Made by a program: the position numbers and the translations under genes. DNA of 64,000 nucleotides, taken from assembly GCA_914767715.1 (NCBI GenBank), contig OU612067.1, forward strand, positions 6,014,001 to 6,078,000, written 5' to 3'. Below the pieces are notes generated by a model. That model saw only the letters and a program-made list of their open reading frames with translations. It was not told the DNA's origin and did not search any database. The DNA is from Membranipora membranacea. Taxonomy: Eukaryota > Bryozoa > Gymnolaemata > Cheilostomatida > Membraniporidae. Positions 37,101 through 48,503 of the stretch are shown one piece after another; the first letter of the stretch is position 1, and each line of letters opens with the position of its first letter.

Positions 37101-40100
37101 GTTGTGTCAATCTAAATAAATACAAACAGTCATCTCAGTTACAAAATCATCTACAAAAACAATATTATTGCTTTTAATAACACAATTAAGTATTTTTACG
37201 AGATTATAATAGCTTCTCAACTTAATTCAGTTTATTGCAGTCATTGGGTGGAGAGGCTACTGACTGACCTATGATGCAGATCCAAAGCTTAAACCTAGGG
37301 TTTCGATTGTTGAGTATGTTGCCTGCTGGTGAAATTTAATTGCATTTTGATACGTATTTAGTGGTGACAGTGTTGACTTCTACTTTAATATGAACTAGAA
37401 GTTATCCCACTTTGCCTAATTTATCATATCCCGTCCTTGTATCCAGGTAAACATACAAACTTAAATGAGAGAATTCTTTACAGAGGAAGAATCTAGGATC
37501 AAAATTGAATGTCTCCAAATATCAGAAATTATACCAGCATACAAGTTCTCCCTGTATACAGGTTTTATTTCAAACTCCAAGCACCAAGCAGATTGTGTCA
37601 ATCTGGTTAAATAACTCTCCGTAAACCCTTATACTTGCAAGATAGCAAGAGAATAGCGATAGATATTTGATTTACTATTTCCAATCCAATCCAAATTCAA
37701 TACTACTGGTTCTAATTTTTGCTGGATGGGGTCAAAGTTTTTGAGTGGGAGGATTAAATGAGGACGCATAATTCATCTACTGGTACTTGTGTCAACCGAC
37801 CTTGCCCAGTGATATGAATTAAATTTAAGCCAGGGATACCCATCAAACAATTATGAAATATTTCAATCCTAAGAAATACACAAGAAGGCCTGACACTATC
37901 ACATTTTAAACAAGGATTGATTGAGGAAACAATGTCAATTAAAAATTATTGAAGATAATTAGGGTTGTTTCAAACATAAATTACTGTCTTTCAAGTAAAA
38001 TTTTTAAGAATAGATTGGGCAGTGCTTCTGATTTGTGCGAAAATAAATGTCACGTTAAAATCCCAAATCCTTCCCTCAAAGAAGCCTTAATAGTAGTAGT
38101 ATTGTTATTATGAAGGCATATGATATCAGATATAAAATACTTCTGGTTTCTAGTTACTATTTGATTATGTAATATCAGGGCTCTCAACCTGGGAGGATTC
38201 GAAACCTGAGTTTTGATATTAGCATGTCCCATAGTGGTACTTTAAAGGTGTAAAACGCCGTGAGCATAAACAGCTGAGGGTATGTCTGAGATGGTACCGA
38301 AATATTGTCGGGTGAAATACCTGGGATTTGAAGATTATGTGCAAAGAATAGCTGGCAAAGCAAGTCAAAGAATGTATGTTGTTAAAAAAATGTTGCATCT
38401 AAGTACAAAGCCATTAGCTTCCATGATGTTCAAAAGTTTTGTAGTTTCCCTCTTGATGTATTGTCTGCCTGTTTTGCACACGAGCATATGTACCATAGAC
38501 AAGAAATTACTAAGAAAAGTTTATAATGTTGCCAAGAATTTGAGGCTTGACGTAGGCGACCTCGATATTATTGTGCTGTTCTGCTGATGAGCATCACATC
38601 ATACAAAATTTCCTAGAGCAATGCCCTCAAATGCAAGTTCCATACATTAGTAGCAAGCTCCTTTAATGACAAAGTATATGCATCCTTTTCTCGCAACATT
38701 TCATGTTTGTGATAGCTAGTAAATCAATAAAAACCTAGAGCATTGCTTGTAAACATAAAATCGTAAATAATTTTAGATTTGATCCAGATGAACCAATTCA
38801 TATGGACTAACCAAGGCCATCGCCACAGGTGAAAATGAATCCCCATGATGTAAAAATATGTTTGTAAAAATATTGTTTTAAAGGCTGACGAATCGAGCCG
38901 CCAGGGTAGAAAGGCATATAATTGATGTAATGTGATGCTATTAAAATCATTGCCTGGATTTATCCGGTTCACCTGCAAAATGAATTTTTTAACATTCCTA
39001 AAATTCAAATTTCTATTCAGCCATAATAATCTATTTGCAAATCACTGGGAGAGCAATAAGAGCATAGCTTATCACAAATGAAATCAAATACCCACAACAA
39101 ATACCACACATTATTCACATGCAAAAGTTTGATGTCATCTCAGTCTGAACCGAGATGCTTTGACAGAAAGGCAAGTTGGGTGTAATGTGTTGATATTCAA
39201 ATTAAAGATTAGGTTCATTCAATCATGTAAAGTTCATTACAAGCTAAATTTTAAAAGCGTTCTCAAATACAAATTGGAATCTCACATAAATGACTTGAAT
39301 AGGCAGCGCAGTGAGAGCATAGCTTATCACAACTAGAATCTAATACCTGATCATTCATTAATAATATGACATAAATTATTGTACATTGTAGCATTGTTTA
39401 TATATTATTCATCTCTGCCAACGAGCAAAATCTGAGTTTTAGCTCACATTTTAAAATCCCCTGAGAAGCCTGAGTTGAACCCAAAAATCTGAGTAACTCG
39501 GGCTAAATCTGAGTGGTTGAGAGCCCTGGTAATATTGTCTGTGATATGTAATAAATCAATCAAATCAATCAGGTGAAGACCAGAGAAGGCAGGGGAGGGA
39601 TTTTGTTTTGCAGCTTAATTTGAGTTAGAAGTTTTCCAAATGCAGTCACCAATAGCTCCTCGGCCATATGCCATCAACAGCTTGAAGTCAATATAGTTAG
39701 TTGGGTATCCAGATAAATCACAGTATGAAAGGTTTTTACTATTGTATCTACTGTCATGAGGATATTGCTCACTGTGTTAATGGCTGTGATGCCATACAGA
39801 GAGCAAGGAGTCACAGGGGCCTTAGCCCATGATAATATTCAAAATTGTATTGTGCTAACCTAAATTATTAGCCATCCTTTTGTAAGCCTCTATAAATAAA
39901 TAAATAAGCAATCACTACTAGTATGCCTACCTGTAAATATGAGAGCACTACATAGTAAATATTTTGATTGTATGACTAAACAGAGAGATATTGCGACAAC
40001 ACAAACCATCACAAACCAACACAATTATGAGATTATGTTGACTCAATCTTGTCCCCAAACTATAGCGTGTGCTCCTGTTTTTAAAAACAATTTTAATTAG

Positions 40101-43100
40101 CCACACAATTAGATATTTTATTGTGAATAGTAACACATGATAACACTCTATGAGAAGAATGCTGCGTGTACAGCCTCTGCTTACAATTGATATTGCTAGC
40201 ATAATGAATTACTCTGTGTTAAACACTTTCCAGCTCCTATCTCAATTTTAACTGATGAATCCCTATGCTCAGTGCCAAGATACGCACATATTTTGGTAAC
40301 CTTCCATTTATCATAATAGTTAGATTGCAATTCAGTATTCATAGATCAGCTTCTTGCTATAATCTGTATTCAAAGAGAAACCCATGCATCCCAATTGACA
40401 AGCCCTCGGGGCTAACAAAACCCATGACCTCCAACGCATGCGCGCTGTGCGACTGACACTCTAACGTATGTCACCAACTCTTAAATCCATCTCATTCTTG
40501 ATAGCACGCTTTCTGCATCAAACAATCGAAGCTAATAAGATATAATCTATTTTAACCACAATTTCTAAATTGAAAGATTCATACCCGTTTGTGTTGACTA
40601 AATAAGCCATCACAAAATTACAAAGAAGATCTTTCCGCACCCACAGAGTCAGTATATTTTGGAGGCATGTGTCATGTGAGATTATAATAATAATAATAGC
40701 CATTCGCATCATGGTTGCACTAGTCTAAGTGCCCAGACTCCAAGGCGCAGGGAGTTACTTGCGCAAACTATTATAGTTTGCGCAAGCAACTCCCTGCGCC
40801 TTGGAGTCTGAGCACTTAGACTATGGTTGCACTAGCTTGCCATGCACTTCTAGTAGCTTGACTCAGGTGGCTCTACTGGTCGTGGAGCAAGTCGATTGAA
40901 TAATATAAAACTCAAGCACTTTCTAGACGATCAAGTGTTTGACAAAGGTGAAAAAACCTATATATACATGAAATGAAATTACAACTAAACTACACATGAA
41001 TAAAAATTTTGTTGTAATATTAATCATTGAAATAAGATGGGAAACCAATCAAGACCATTTGTGCCTAAGACTTATTTCCACATTTGAAGTTGAATGATGA
41101 GATTTCCTGCTAAATTACTGAATTCGAATCATTTAATTCATGATCAGAATATTTTGTAAAATGTAGTATTAACAATTTATAATCTTTGGTAATCACAGTA
41201 TTAGGCTACCAGTAGCAGATTATAATTGTACTTGTTGCGTTTGGGACCTAGGATTATTGTGCCTCATACATCAATTGAATTGAAAGCTTGTTATAGAAGA
41301 GGCTTTGTTTAGACAAAGAGAGTATATCAAAGGCTAAGGTCTCTGGTGTATTGCGCAATCGTAAGCACACCTCAGGCATACTTTCAAAAAACAGATATAC
41401 ATGTTACATTTTGCTTGCATGCAACTTACAATGATGCAAAAATCGGCATATCTGGACAGCCCTATTCTGAGTAACCAAAAGAAATTTGGAAGTAATCGGA
41501 CTATTGGAAGTAGGTGTGCGATACATTACTTTGATAGTAACAGCTGTTTTTTGTAGATTTCTTTGAGAAATAATTTTTTTTTTAAATATCATTGTGGCTC
41601 ATTGGGTTTATATTGGTATAATACATAATTATATGTGGGTTTAGTTCACCCATGTCAAATACACTTCCCTAGAGTGAAGTTCAAAGTTTGGTCAGGAGGA
41701 GATAATCACCAAAATCAGCCAATACTTTTAATGAACTGAGAGGTGGGTTAATCTCCATTGAAGTCTATATGATGCAAAAAAAGCCACAGATCTGACCTTA
41801 ACTACACTGTGATGGTCTTCGGGTAGTCTTAAGGGGTGAAAATTAGATTTGTGAATCCTGTTTAAGTTTGGCAATGTTAAAATTTTGACTGAAAATCTCA
41901 CAACAAACCTCAAAGACATTGAAACCCGAAAACCAAAAGCAGCAAATCCTATGAAATAGAACCCCCCCCCCCCTCCCCCAGAATCAGTTTTTTGCCATGG
42001 ACTGGATGGCTATTTATAGACCAATGAACTGATGTTATAACTGGAAATTGACATTTTAGTTAAGGTTTCATTACCAGAGGAATGTCTGACCCACATGATT
42101 GATTAATAAGTAGATTGTGAGCAGCTAGTTTCCTGGAATGTTAATAATGTTTCCTTTCAATGCTGTGCATCACTAATGAGTATCATATATAATGTAATGT
42201 TCCCCTAACTATTGCCAATTGTGATATTTGGATCGAGAATAAAAGTAGCAATTCTATCAGCTCACTCTTTCCCTTATTAACATCTCATACTCATACTATC
42301 CAACTCATAAGAATTCTCCTAATATAACTCACCATCGAGACACAACACTAAAGCATTACACGCAGCATGAATACAGGACATTATCAGTCACAAACTTGTA
42401 AATATACCACCAACGAAAATAACTCTTTTTCAGTTAGATCACTGTATTGATAGACCAATGAGGGAGTTCATCGGAATCAATGGAAAGCTGCTGCCTACTC
42501 ACAATATCTCTGAAGGCATTTCTATCTTCTCCGAAATGATTATCATTCTGATGGTCTCTGATGAGGAATACTAGAGATGGAAACAAGTAATCGTCTTCTC
42601 CACCTTGTTTCTGATCTCTACCACTAAATCCTTCGTAACTCTCACACATCTAAAATTAATTGCCTAGACATCAGATATACGCATTATGTTGTTGTTTCTT
42701 ATGGAAAAACCCATTTTTAGTTTCTTTGAGCAATTTCCTAATGGCCGTAAACTATTAGAATTATTGTCCCTCACAATCCTCCTTGCTAATTCGGAGAGCA
42801 GTACCCAACTTTCGAAGTGGCAAGGATAGAGTCATCAAAACATGGTGCAATATTTATATATATATAGTCTGAGATCTATTTTTGCTCAGCTCAATTTCAG
42901 CCGCAGCTGGTCACACACTCAGAGAGAGTGGTAATTCTACACTGTCACAAATTAAATATTAAGGGTACATGGTGAATCTCAGGCAAAGTTCCATGTGCAT
43001 TATGTAGGCCTACATTTAATTGAGAAATATTTTGTCAGTTGATTCATTTGATGACAAACATTTTAGCAGTTGAATTAGCGAACAGTTTTGTAGGCATCTC

Positions 43101-44631
43101 CTCAGAAGAACAAACTCCAATTTTCTAGTTTTTCATTCTCAATCTCAATGATGATATCATTTTTATGTAGGGTCTCACCTTTAGACTGATCATTTCATTG
43201 GATGTGAGGTATGTCTTGACATTGAGCACCTGTACAGATGACAGCTGCAGACTAATATACATGATGAGGGTGTCGAGTTTGACATCACTCTTCCTGTTAT
43301 CTCCTGTTCCCTGAGAGTCCACTAATAGGACTGCAATCTACAGGAAAATGTTATGGAAAATTGATTTTCAGTGGTGAATCTCTATCAGATGTAGAATTGA
43401 TTCATACTGATCTGCTACTTGTTGAGCGAATAATACAGATATATATACATATACCAGCTGCCAAAAATATACTGAGTTGTAAGCTCAACAAAAATTAACC
43501 TTGCGACCATCGTGTTGAGTGATAATGAAGGGCATGTGCCACATCCAGATACCCATTGTGACTGCTTGTCTGTTTTGAGCCCAGTTAACTCCCTCCACAG
43601 GCATGGAGGACGACTCCCATCCTCTATCCGATCTGTTCTACAAACCAAATGGAGATAAAGTGGATAAGCGAACGGGAAACTGCAATAAATCGACTCAATC
43701 TTTCATTTGCAGCAATATAACTGTTCTTGTGTCAGATATACAGTATGTACAATATGTATGTTTGCCTCCAGCCTGTTTTTTGCGGCGCTCGTGATGACTC
43801 ACCTGTTCAATGTAAGATAAGTACGTAATGAATAAGTTGAGTAGAAATGACTTCCCAGTTCTGGCCTGTCCTCCAATTGATATAACCATTGTGGGTAGAT
43901 TCATAGCCCCCTTATTTATGATTTCTCTCAGTCTAGCTTCCTCGATGTGGGCTCTTGTTTTCCTACCCTTGTTCTCAAACGTCACTATCTGTACTGCTTT
44001 ACTCGACTAAAATAAAAACTCAAAGACTGTTAGTCACACTGATTACACAGAGGAATCTCTGATGCAGTGACAGTGACAACTTGAATGCCTCTCTACGTTT
44101 CATTTGAATTTTGTAAGGGTGAAAGTCAAAATGGCGATTGTGGGCGTGGCAGGTTTCTAGTTGAAGACATGTGAAGCCTTCAGTTAACCCTTAATGATTA
44201 AATTAAAATCAAAACTAAGTTCTCACTTGGGAGCTCCGAAACACATCCAGGCAATTCTGTCAACTAAGGTTTTTTTGCAAGACACCAGTTTTTAATCAAC
44301 ACCAACGATGCTAAGCCAGCTGCGAGTGAAAGCTTACATTCCATTCAAGGCAGCTATGAGTGTTTACAGGTGTGAGGTTTGGGGTAGGTATCCTGGTTAG
44401 TTTTCTTAAACTAGGAAATTAAAAAGTATGCCACAAACTCCCACTTTCGACTGTTTGAGCACTTAGACTTTATGCAGCAGGAGCTCGGAGAGGGCTAGAT
44501 CGATACCTGGAATGGCTATAGATAACCAGCCAGAACAGATGTCAGTGACCTATCAATGCGCCTGTTTTAAAATACATAATCTGATCCTAGTTCAAGTTGT
44601 TATTGATGCAGGCATACTTAGTACTTACCAT
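31137..44631 (-). CDS. Atlastin/GBP-like GTPase with coiled coil, SPMGM repeat and C2H2 zinc finger (gene 2)
   Basis: Ten minus-strand exons: 44629-44631 (ATG then GTAAGT), 43803-44006, 43500-43637, 43179-43337, 42503-42649, 35250-35394, 33009-33130, 32601-32729, 31949-32082 and 31137-31767. They join in phase into 603 aa with no internal stop. The G domain has P-loop GQARTGKS (Lys53), switch II DSQG and the RD motif in FLIRDHQ. A helical segment (DHLENDDLPQITSPMEAL) follows, then about 110 residues of charged coiled coil. Next are about a dozen SPMGM-type pentapeptides and a last-residue C2H2 finger: CDIC, then H597 and H602 (C-x2-C-x12-H-x4-H). A GBP/atlastin G domain fused to a nucleic-acid-type zinc finger is not an arrangement I know. 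Intron 5 is about 7.1 kb and holds transposon copy A. Function is inferred only from the family: GTP-driven dimerisation, possibly membrane or immune-related. Confidence 0.89.
31235..31395 (-). repeat. Exonic 15-bp minisatellite encoding SPMGM repeats
   Basis: A 15-bp unit (plus-strand CCCATCGGACTCATT and variants) repeats about ten times inside the last exon of gene 2. The most similar units are at 31,320-31,390 and degenerate copies (NPMGM, SLMGM, DPMRM) lie towards the zinc finger. The period is five codons, so copy-number change keeps the frame and changes only linker length between coiled coil and zinc finger. Confidence 0.9.
33220..33326. mobile_element. Foldback micro-element, TAG...CTA ends, perfect 9-bp duplication
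   Basis: A 107-bp palindromic element in intron 6 of gene 2. The ends are TAGAACAAG and CTTGTTCTA. The inner arms at 33250-33276 and 33285-33311 are exact 27-bp reverse complements around an 8-nt loop. ACGTATGGT occurs exactly on both sides (33211-33219, 33327-33335). Confidence 0.85.
35630..35833. repeat. About 200-bp direct repeat R2 flanking the transposon region
   Basis: This stretch (starting GGTCTTCGGGTAGTCTTAAG, ending near GCCATTTATAGA) is nearly the same as R1 at 41,814-42,025, in the same orientation. The single copy in pseudogene 3 (29,905-30,106) is continuous with both flanks. The R1-R2 interval of about 6 kb was therefore probably added to intron 5 of gene 2 later. Confidence 0.75.
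36154..36227 (-). pseudogene. tRNA-like sequence (tRNA pseudogene or SINE head)
   Basis: On the minus strand, GTGGTGTAGTGGTCTAAG fits an A box and GGTTCGATTCC fits a B box exactly. A seven-base loop CTTGCAA sits on a partly paired stem and would give anticodon TGC (Ala). The acceptor stem does not pair and the T stem is weak, so a working tRNA is unlikely. Confidence 0.55.
36863..37384. mobile_element. 522-bp TTAA-flanked insertion present only in copy A
   Basis: Compared with copy B, this segment is extra and is bounded by TTAA on both sides (36859-36862 and 37385-37388). Its ends are imperfect inverted repeats, AGTGAAAGACAAC and (reverse complement) AGTAGAAGTCAAC. A TTAA target is typical of piggyBac and Kolobok elements. 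It has no coding capacity, so it looks like a MITE that arrived after copies A and B separated. Confidence 0.72.
38176..39528 (+). mobile_element. Nested hAT-like element in copy A
   Basis: The ends are CAGGGCTCTCAACC and GGTTGAGAGCCCTG, an exact 14-bp terminal inverted repeat of hAT style. GTAATAT lies directly outside both ends (38169-38175, 39529-39535), a 7-bp match within what would be an 8-bp hAT target site. It is 1,353 bp long with no transposase frame. It carries the reverse-transcriptase fragment at 38,282-38,587. Confidence 0.78.
38282..38587 (+). pseudogene. Non-LTR retrotransposon reverse-transcriptase fragment
   Basis: A 101-codon open frame with KYLGFEDYVQRIAGKASQRM, then SFVVSLLMYCLPVLHTSI and DKKLLRKVYNVAKNL. 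This is the region at the end of the reverse-transcriptase domain (LGV-like motif through thumb) of LINE elements. The rest of the polymerase and any endonuclease are missing, so it is a relic carried as passenger DNA. The same frame with few substitutions is at 49,439-49,744 in copy B. Confidence 0.75.
40721..40823. mobile_element. Foldback micro-element nested in copy A
   Basis: A 103-bp near-perfect palindrome starting TAGTCTAAGTGCCCAGACTC, with TATTATA at the centre and CACTTAGACTA at the end. TGGTTGCAC flanks both sides exactly (40712-40720, 40824-40832), a 9-bp duplication. It occurs at the same place in copy B, so it inserted before the two copies separated. Confidence 0.88.
41814..42025. 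repeat. About 200-bp direct repeat R1
   Basis: Partner of R2 (35,630-35,833) in the same orientation, lying between copy A and exon 5 of gene 2. It includes a poly-C run near 41,966-41,980 that R2 lacks. A further insertion of about 400 bp separates it from exon 5, relative to pseudogene 3. Confidence 0.72.
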
Positions 44632-46297
44632 GATTGTGATGTGCAGCATGTACCACTCCAAGCTTACCAGTTGGTGACCCAGTTTTATGTGCTCTTAGAC
44701 TGTTTGTGCGATAATCTTGGAAAACTTGTGTGAGGTTATTTTTTCGAAGCAAGTGTACTATAAAGGTCCTTATTGTTCTATTGTTCATCTGACAAAAAGT
44801 GCGTTTTATATTACGCTAGGTTGCTAAGGCCTCTTTATACAAACCCAATGCAGATATGACATCCGATTTTTAATCAATGCGACCAGCTTGCAAATTTGGT
44901 CTGTGTGTTTGCATGAAGGATCAATCAATAAAGAAAAAAATACATAGTGCAGGAGTATAATAGCTCCAAACACGATATTCTCTTTTCGATGATACGGGCC
45001 TGATAAAAACAAATACGATTATTTCACACAACTGCAGTTCTGCATCTAACCAGTAATTAGTGATGACATTATTCCGGTCAGCGCTGTTTTGAAGTTTATG
45101 TGAGATTGTCAATTTTTCTGTTGAAGTCCCTGTTTCTGATTCTAATCAGAACTGCAATAACTTGCCTAGACCAAGACAAAAGCAAGTGGAGAGACTAGAG
45201 GAAAAGTTTACCAACCTCAGAGGGTCTTGGGCTCAGAATGTTAGTGAGAAGACGGACTTCTCCATGTCCAAGAAGAAAGTTTAGCAATCTATGCTACTTC
45301 ACAGCACTTGAATAATGAGAGTGGTAGGTTTACTGATGAGTGATGGTACTGATATAATCTTGTAGATAATCCTTTATTAATTCTACGCAATATCTTGTCC
45401 TACTATTTCACCGTAAAGTCTGAAAAGATGTTATAAAAAACAATGGTAAGGCTCTATAGTCAATTAGCTTGAATTAATATATAAAATACAAGCATACATG
45501 TATATGCGAAGTATGCAAATACAGAAAGAAATGCTGCAAAGGAGTGTTTACCAAGAGTTTGTGTAAAAATATGGTAATAAAAGGAAAATATCGTACCTTT
45601 AGCTCCTTCCAAGTGTGTGCTTTCTTATGATAGTACGTTCTTGATTATGACTTGGAAAATTGTATCTTAAATATTCCAGTCAGAGAAAATGTAAATAATA
45701 GTATTTAAATGTGTACGCAGGGAGAAATAATATATTACATGATTCTCCTCTGGCACTCGATAGGTAACTGATAGAGGACCAAATTGACCCTAGACACCGA
45801 GTTCAGAGTTGGGCAACATAACAATAGGGACACCAGGCTGACCAGTTCTCTAGACCAATCGCACAATAGCAAGAGGGCACCGAAACCATGATCAAACGAA
45901 CTCCCACCATTGTCCGAAGACTCCCGCAACACTCACTCCAAGCAGCCAGCACTAAGCCACTCCATTGTTTCCAAAATGCCAGATTTAGCAGTTTTAAGGA
46001 TTAGTGAATGTCAATTTATTATGCTATGACAACTCTGACGAACTCATTGATAGATAAAATCTACCAAATTACATCTAACAATTGAAATAAAACTTCACTC
46101 AGACTTAACATAAAATCGTTATTGTTATCTTATCAGCTATCTTTACAGAAAGTTTTAATGCAACATGAGAGGCAAATGTAGCAACTTGACAAAGAACATG
46201 CAAAATGATTTAAGCACCAAGTTATTTGATGTCTGATACTGTCATAGCAGCGTTTATCTTCTCTTCCTTGGTCCCACAAAGGCCCATGAGATAGCAT
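44632..46297. other. 5' region of gene 2, up to transposon copy B
   Basis: This is upstream of the gene 2 start codon (minus strand). TATAAAA lies on the minus strand at 44804-44810, about 170 bases before the ATG, and could be the TATA box. The ORF at 45,735-45,932 (minus) has no recognisable domain. I see nothing else that I can support. Confidence 0.4.
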
Positions 46298-47201
46298 CTC
46301 AGCTCATTAAAAGTATTGGCTGATTTTGGTGATTATCTCCTCCTGACCAAACTTTGAACTTCACTCTAGGAAAGTGTATTTAACATGGGTGAACTAAACC
46401 CACATATAATTATGTATTATACCAATATAAACCCAATGAGCCACAATAATATTTAAAAAAAAACTTTTTCTCAAAGAAATCTACAAAAAACAGCCGTTAC
46501 TATCAAAGTAATGTATCGCACACCTACTTCCAATAGTCCGATTACTTCCAAATTTCTTTTGGTTATTCAGAATAGGGCTGTCCAGATATGCCGATTTTTG
46601 CACCATTGTAAGTTGCATGCAAGCAAAATGTAACATGTATATCTGTTTTTTGAAAGTGTGCCTGATGTGTGCTTACGATTGCGCAATACACCAGAGACCT
46701 TAGCCTTTGATATACTCTCTTTGTCTAAACAAAGCCTCTTCTATAACAAGCTTTCAATTCAATGGAGGCACAATAATCCTATGTCCCAAATGCAACAAGT
46801 ACAATTATAATCTGCTACTGGTAGCCTAATACTGTGATTACCAAAGATTATAAATTGTTAATACTACATTTTACAAAATATTGTTATCATGAATTAAATG
46901 ATTCGAATTCAGTAATTTAGCAGGAAATCTCATCATTCAACTTCAAATGTGGAAATAAGTCTTAGGCACAAATGGTCTTGATTGGTTTCCCATCTTATTT
47001 CAATGATTAATATCTCAACAAAATTTTTATTCATGTGTAGTTTAGTTGTAATTTCATGTATATATAGGTTTTTTCACCTTTGTCAAACATTTGATCGTCT
47101 AGAAAGTGCTTGAGTTTTTTATTATTCAATCGACTTGCTCCACGACCAGTAGAGCCTCCTGAGTCAAGCTACTAGAAGTGCATGGCAAGCTAGTGCAACC
47201 A

Positions 47202-47304
47202 TAGTCTAAGTGCTCAGACTCCAAGGCGCAGGGAGTTGCTTGCGCAAACTATAATAGTTTGCGCAAGTAACTCCCTGCGCCTTGGAGTCTGGGCACTTAG
47301 ACTA
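47202..47304. mobile_element. Foldback micro-element nested in copy B
   Basis: The inverted counterpart of 40,721-40,823: a 103-bp palindrome from TAGTCTAAG to CTTAGACTA. It is flanked by GTGCAACCA on both sides, the reverse complement of the duplication in copy A. Confidence 0.87.
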
Positions 47305-48503
47305 GTGCAACCATGATGCGAATGGCTATTATTATTATTATTGTAATCTCACATGACACATGCCTCCAAAATATACTGACTCTGTGGGTTCGGAAAGATC
47401 TTCTTTGTAATTTTGTGATGGCTTATTTAGTCAACACAAACGGGTATGAATCTTTCAATTTAGAAATTGTGGTTAAAATAGATTATATTTTATTTTATTA
47501 GCTTCGATTGTTTGATGCAGGAAGCGTGCTATCAAGAATTAGATGGATTTAAGAGTTGTGACATACGTTAGAGTGTCAGTCGCACAGCGCGCATGCGTTG
47601 GAGGTCATGGGTTTTGTTAGCCCCGAGGGCTTGTCAATTGGGATGCATGGGTTTCTCTTTGATTACAGATTATAGCAAGAAGCTGATCTATGAATACTGA
47701 ATTGCAATCTAACTATTATGATAAATGGAAGGTTACCAAAATATGTGCATATCTTGGCACTGAGCATAGGGATTCATAAGTTAAAATTGAGATAGGAACT
47801 GGAAAGTGTTTAACACATAGTAATTCATTATGCTAGCAATATTAATTGTAAGCAGAAGCTGTACACACAGCATTCTTCTCATAGAGTGTTATCATGTGTT
47901 GCTATTCACAATAAAATATCTAATTGTGTGGCTAATTAAAATTGTTTTTAAAAACAGGAGCACACGCTATTGTTTGGTGACACGATTGAGTCAACATAAT
48001 CTCATAATTGTGTTGGTTTGTGATGGTTTGTGTTGTCGCAATGTCTCTCTGTTTAGTCATACAATCAAAAGATTTACTATGTAGTGCTCTCATATTTACA
48101 GGTAGGCATACTAGTAGTGATTGCTTATTTATTTATTTATAGAGGCTTACAAAAGGATGGCTAATAATCTAGGTTAGCACAATACAATTTTGAATATTAT
48201 CATTGGCTAAGGCCCCTGTAACTCCTTGCTCTCTGTATGGCATCACAGCCATTAACACAGTGAGTAATATCCTCATGACAGTAGATACAATAGTAAAAAC
48301 CTTTCATACTGTGATTTATCTGGATACCCAACTAACTATATTGACTTCAAGCTGTTGATGGCATATGGCCGAGGAGCTATTGGTGACTGCATTTGGAAAA
48401 CTTCTAACTCAAATTAAGCTGCAAAACAAAATCCCTCCCCTGCCTTCTCTGGTCTTCACCTGATTGATTTGATTGATGTATTACATATCACAGACAATAT
48501 TAC

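Larger units (their letters stand above)
36787..41740 (+). mobile_element. TIR transposon copy A (4,954 bp), inserted in intron 5 of gene 2
   Basis: It begins CTCAGTTCATTAAAAGTATT (36787-36806) and ends with the exact reverse complement (41721-41740), a perfect 20-bp terminal inverted repeat. The flanks are AG on each side, so any target duplication is only 2 bp. Copy B at 46,298-50,715 is the same element inverted, with only scattered differences apart from a 522-bp insertion found here alone. No transposase frame is recognisable. The interior holds a nested hAT-like element, a reverse-transcriptase fragment and a foldback element, plus AT-rich short ORFs. It is therefore non-autonomous, and I could not assign the superfamily. 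Confidence 0.85.

Noticed and set aside
39948-40202. 84-codon ORF in transposon copy A, repeated in copy B (47830-48084), as a possible transposase
   Set aside because: The hydrophobic, AT-driven composition has no catalytic DDE-type pattern or zinc-binding motif. It is conserved only because the copies are recent duplicates.
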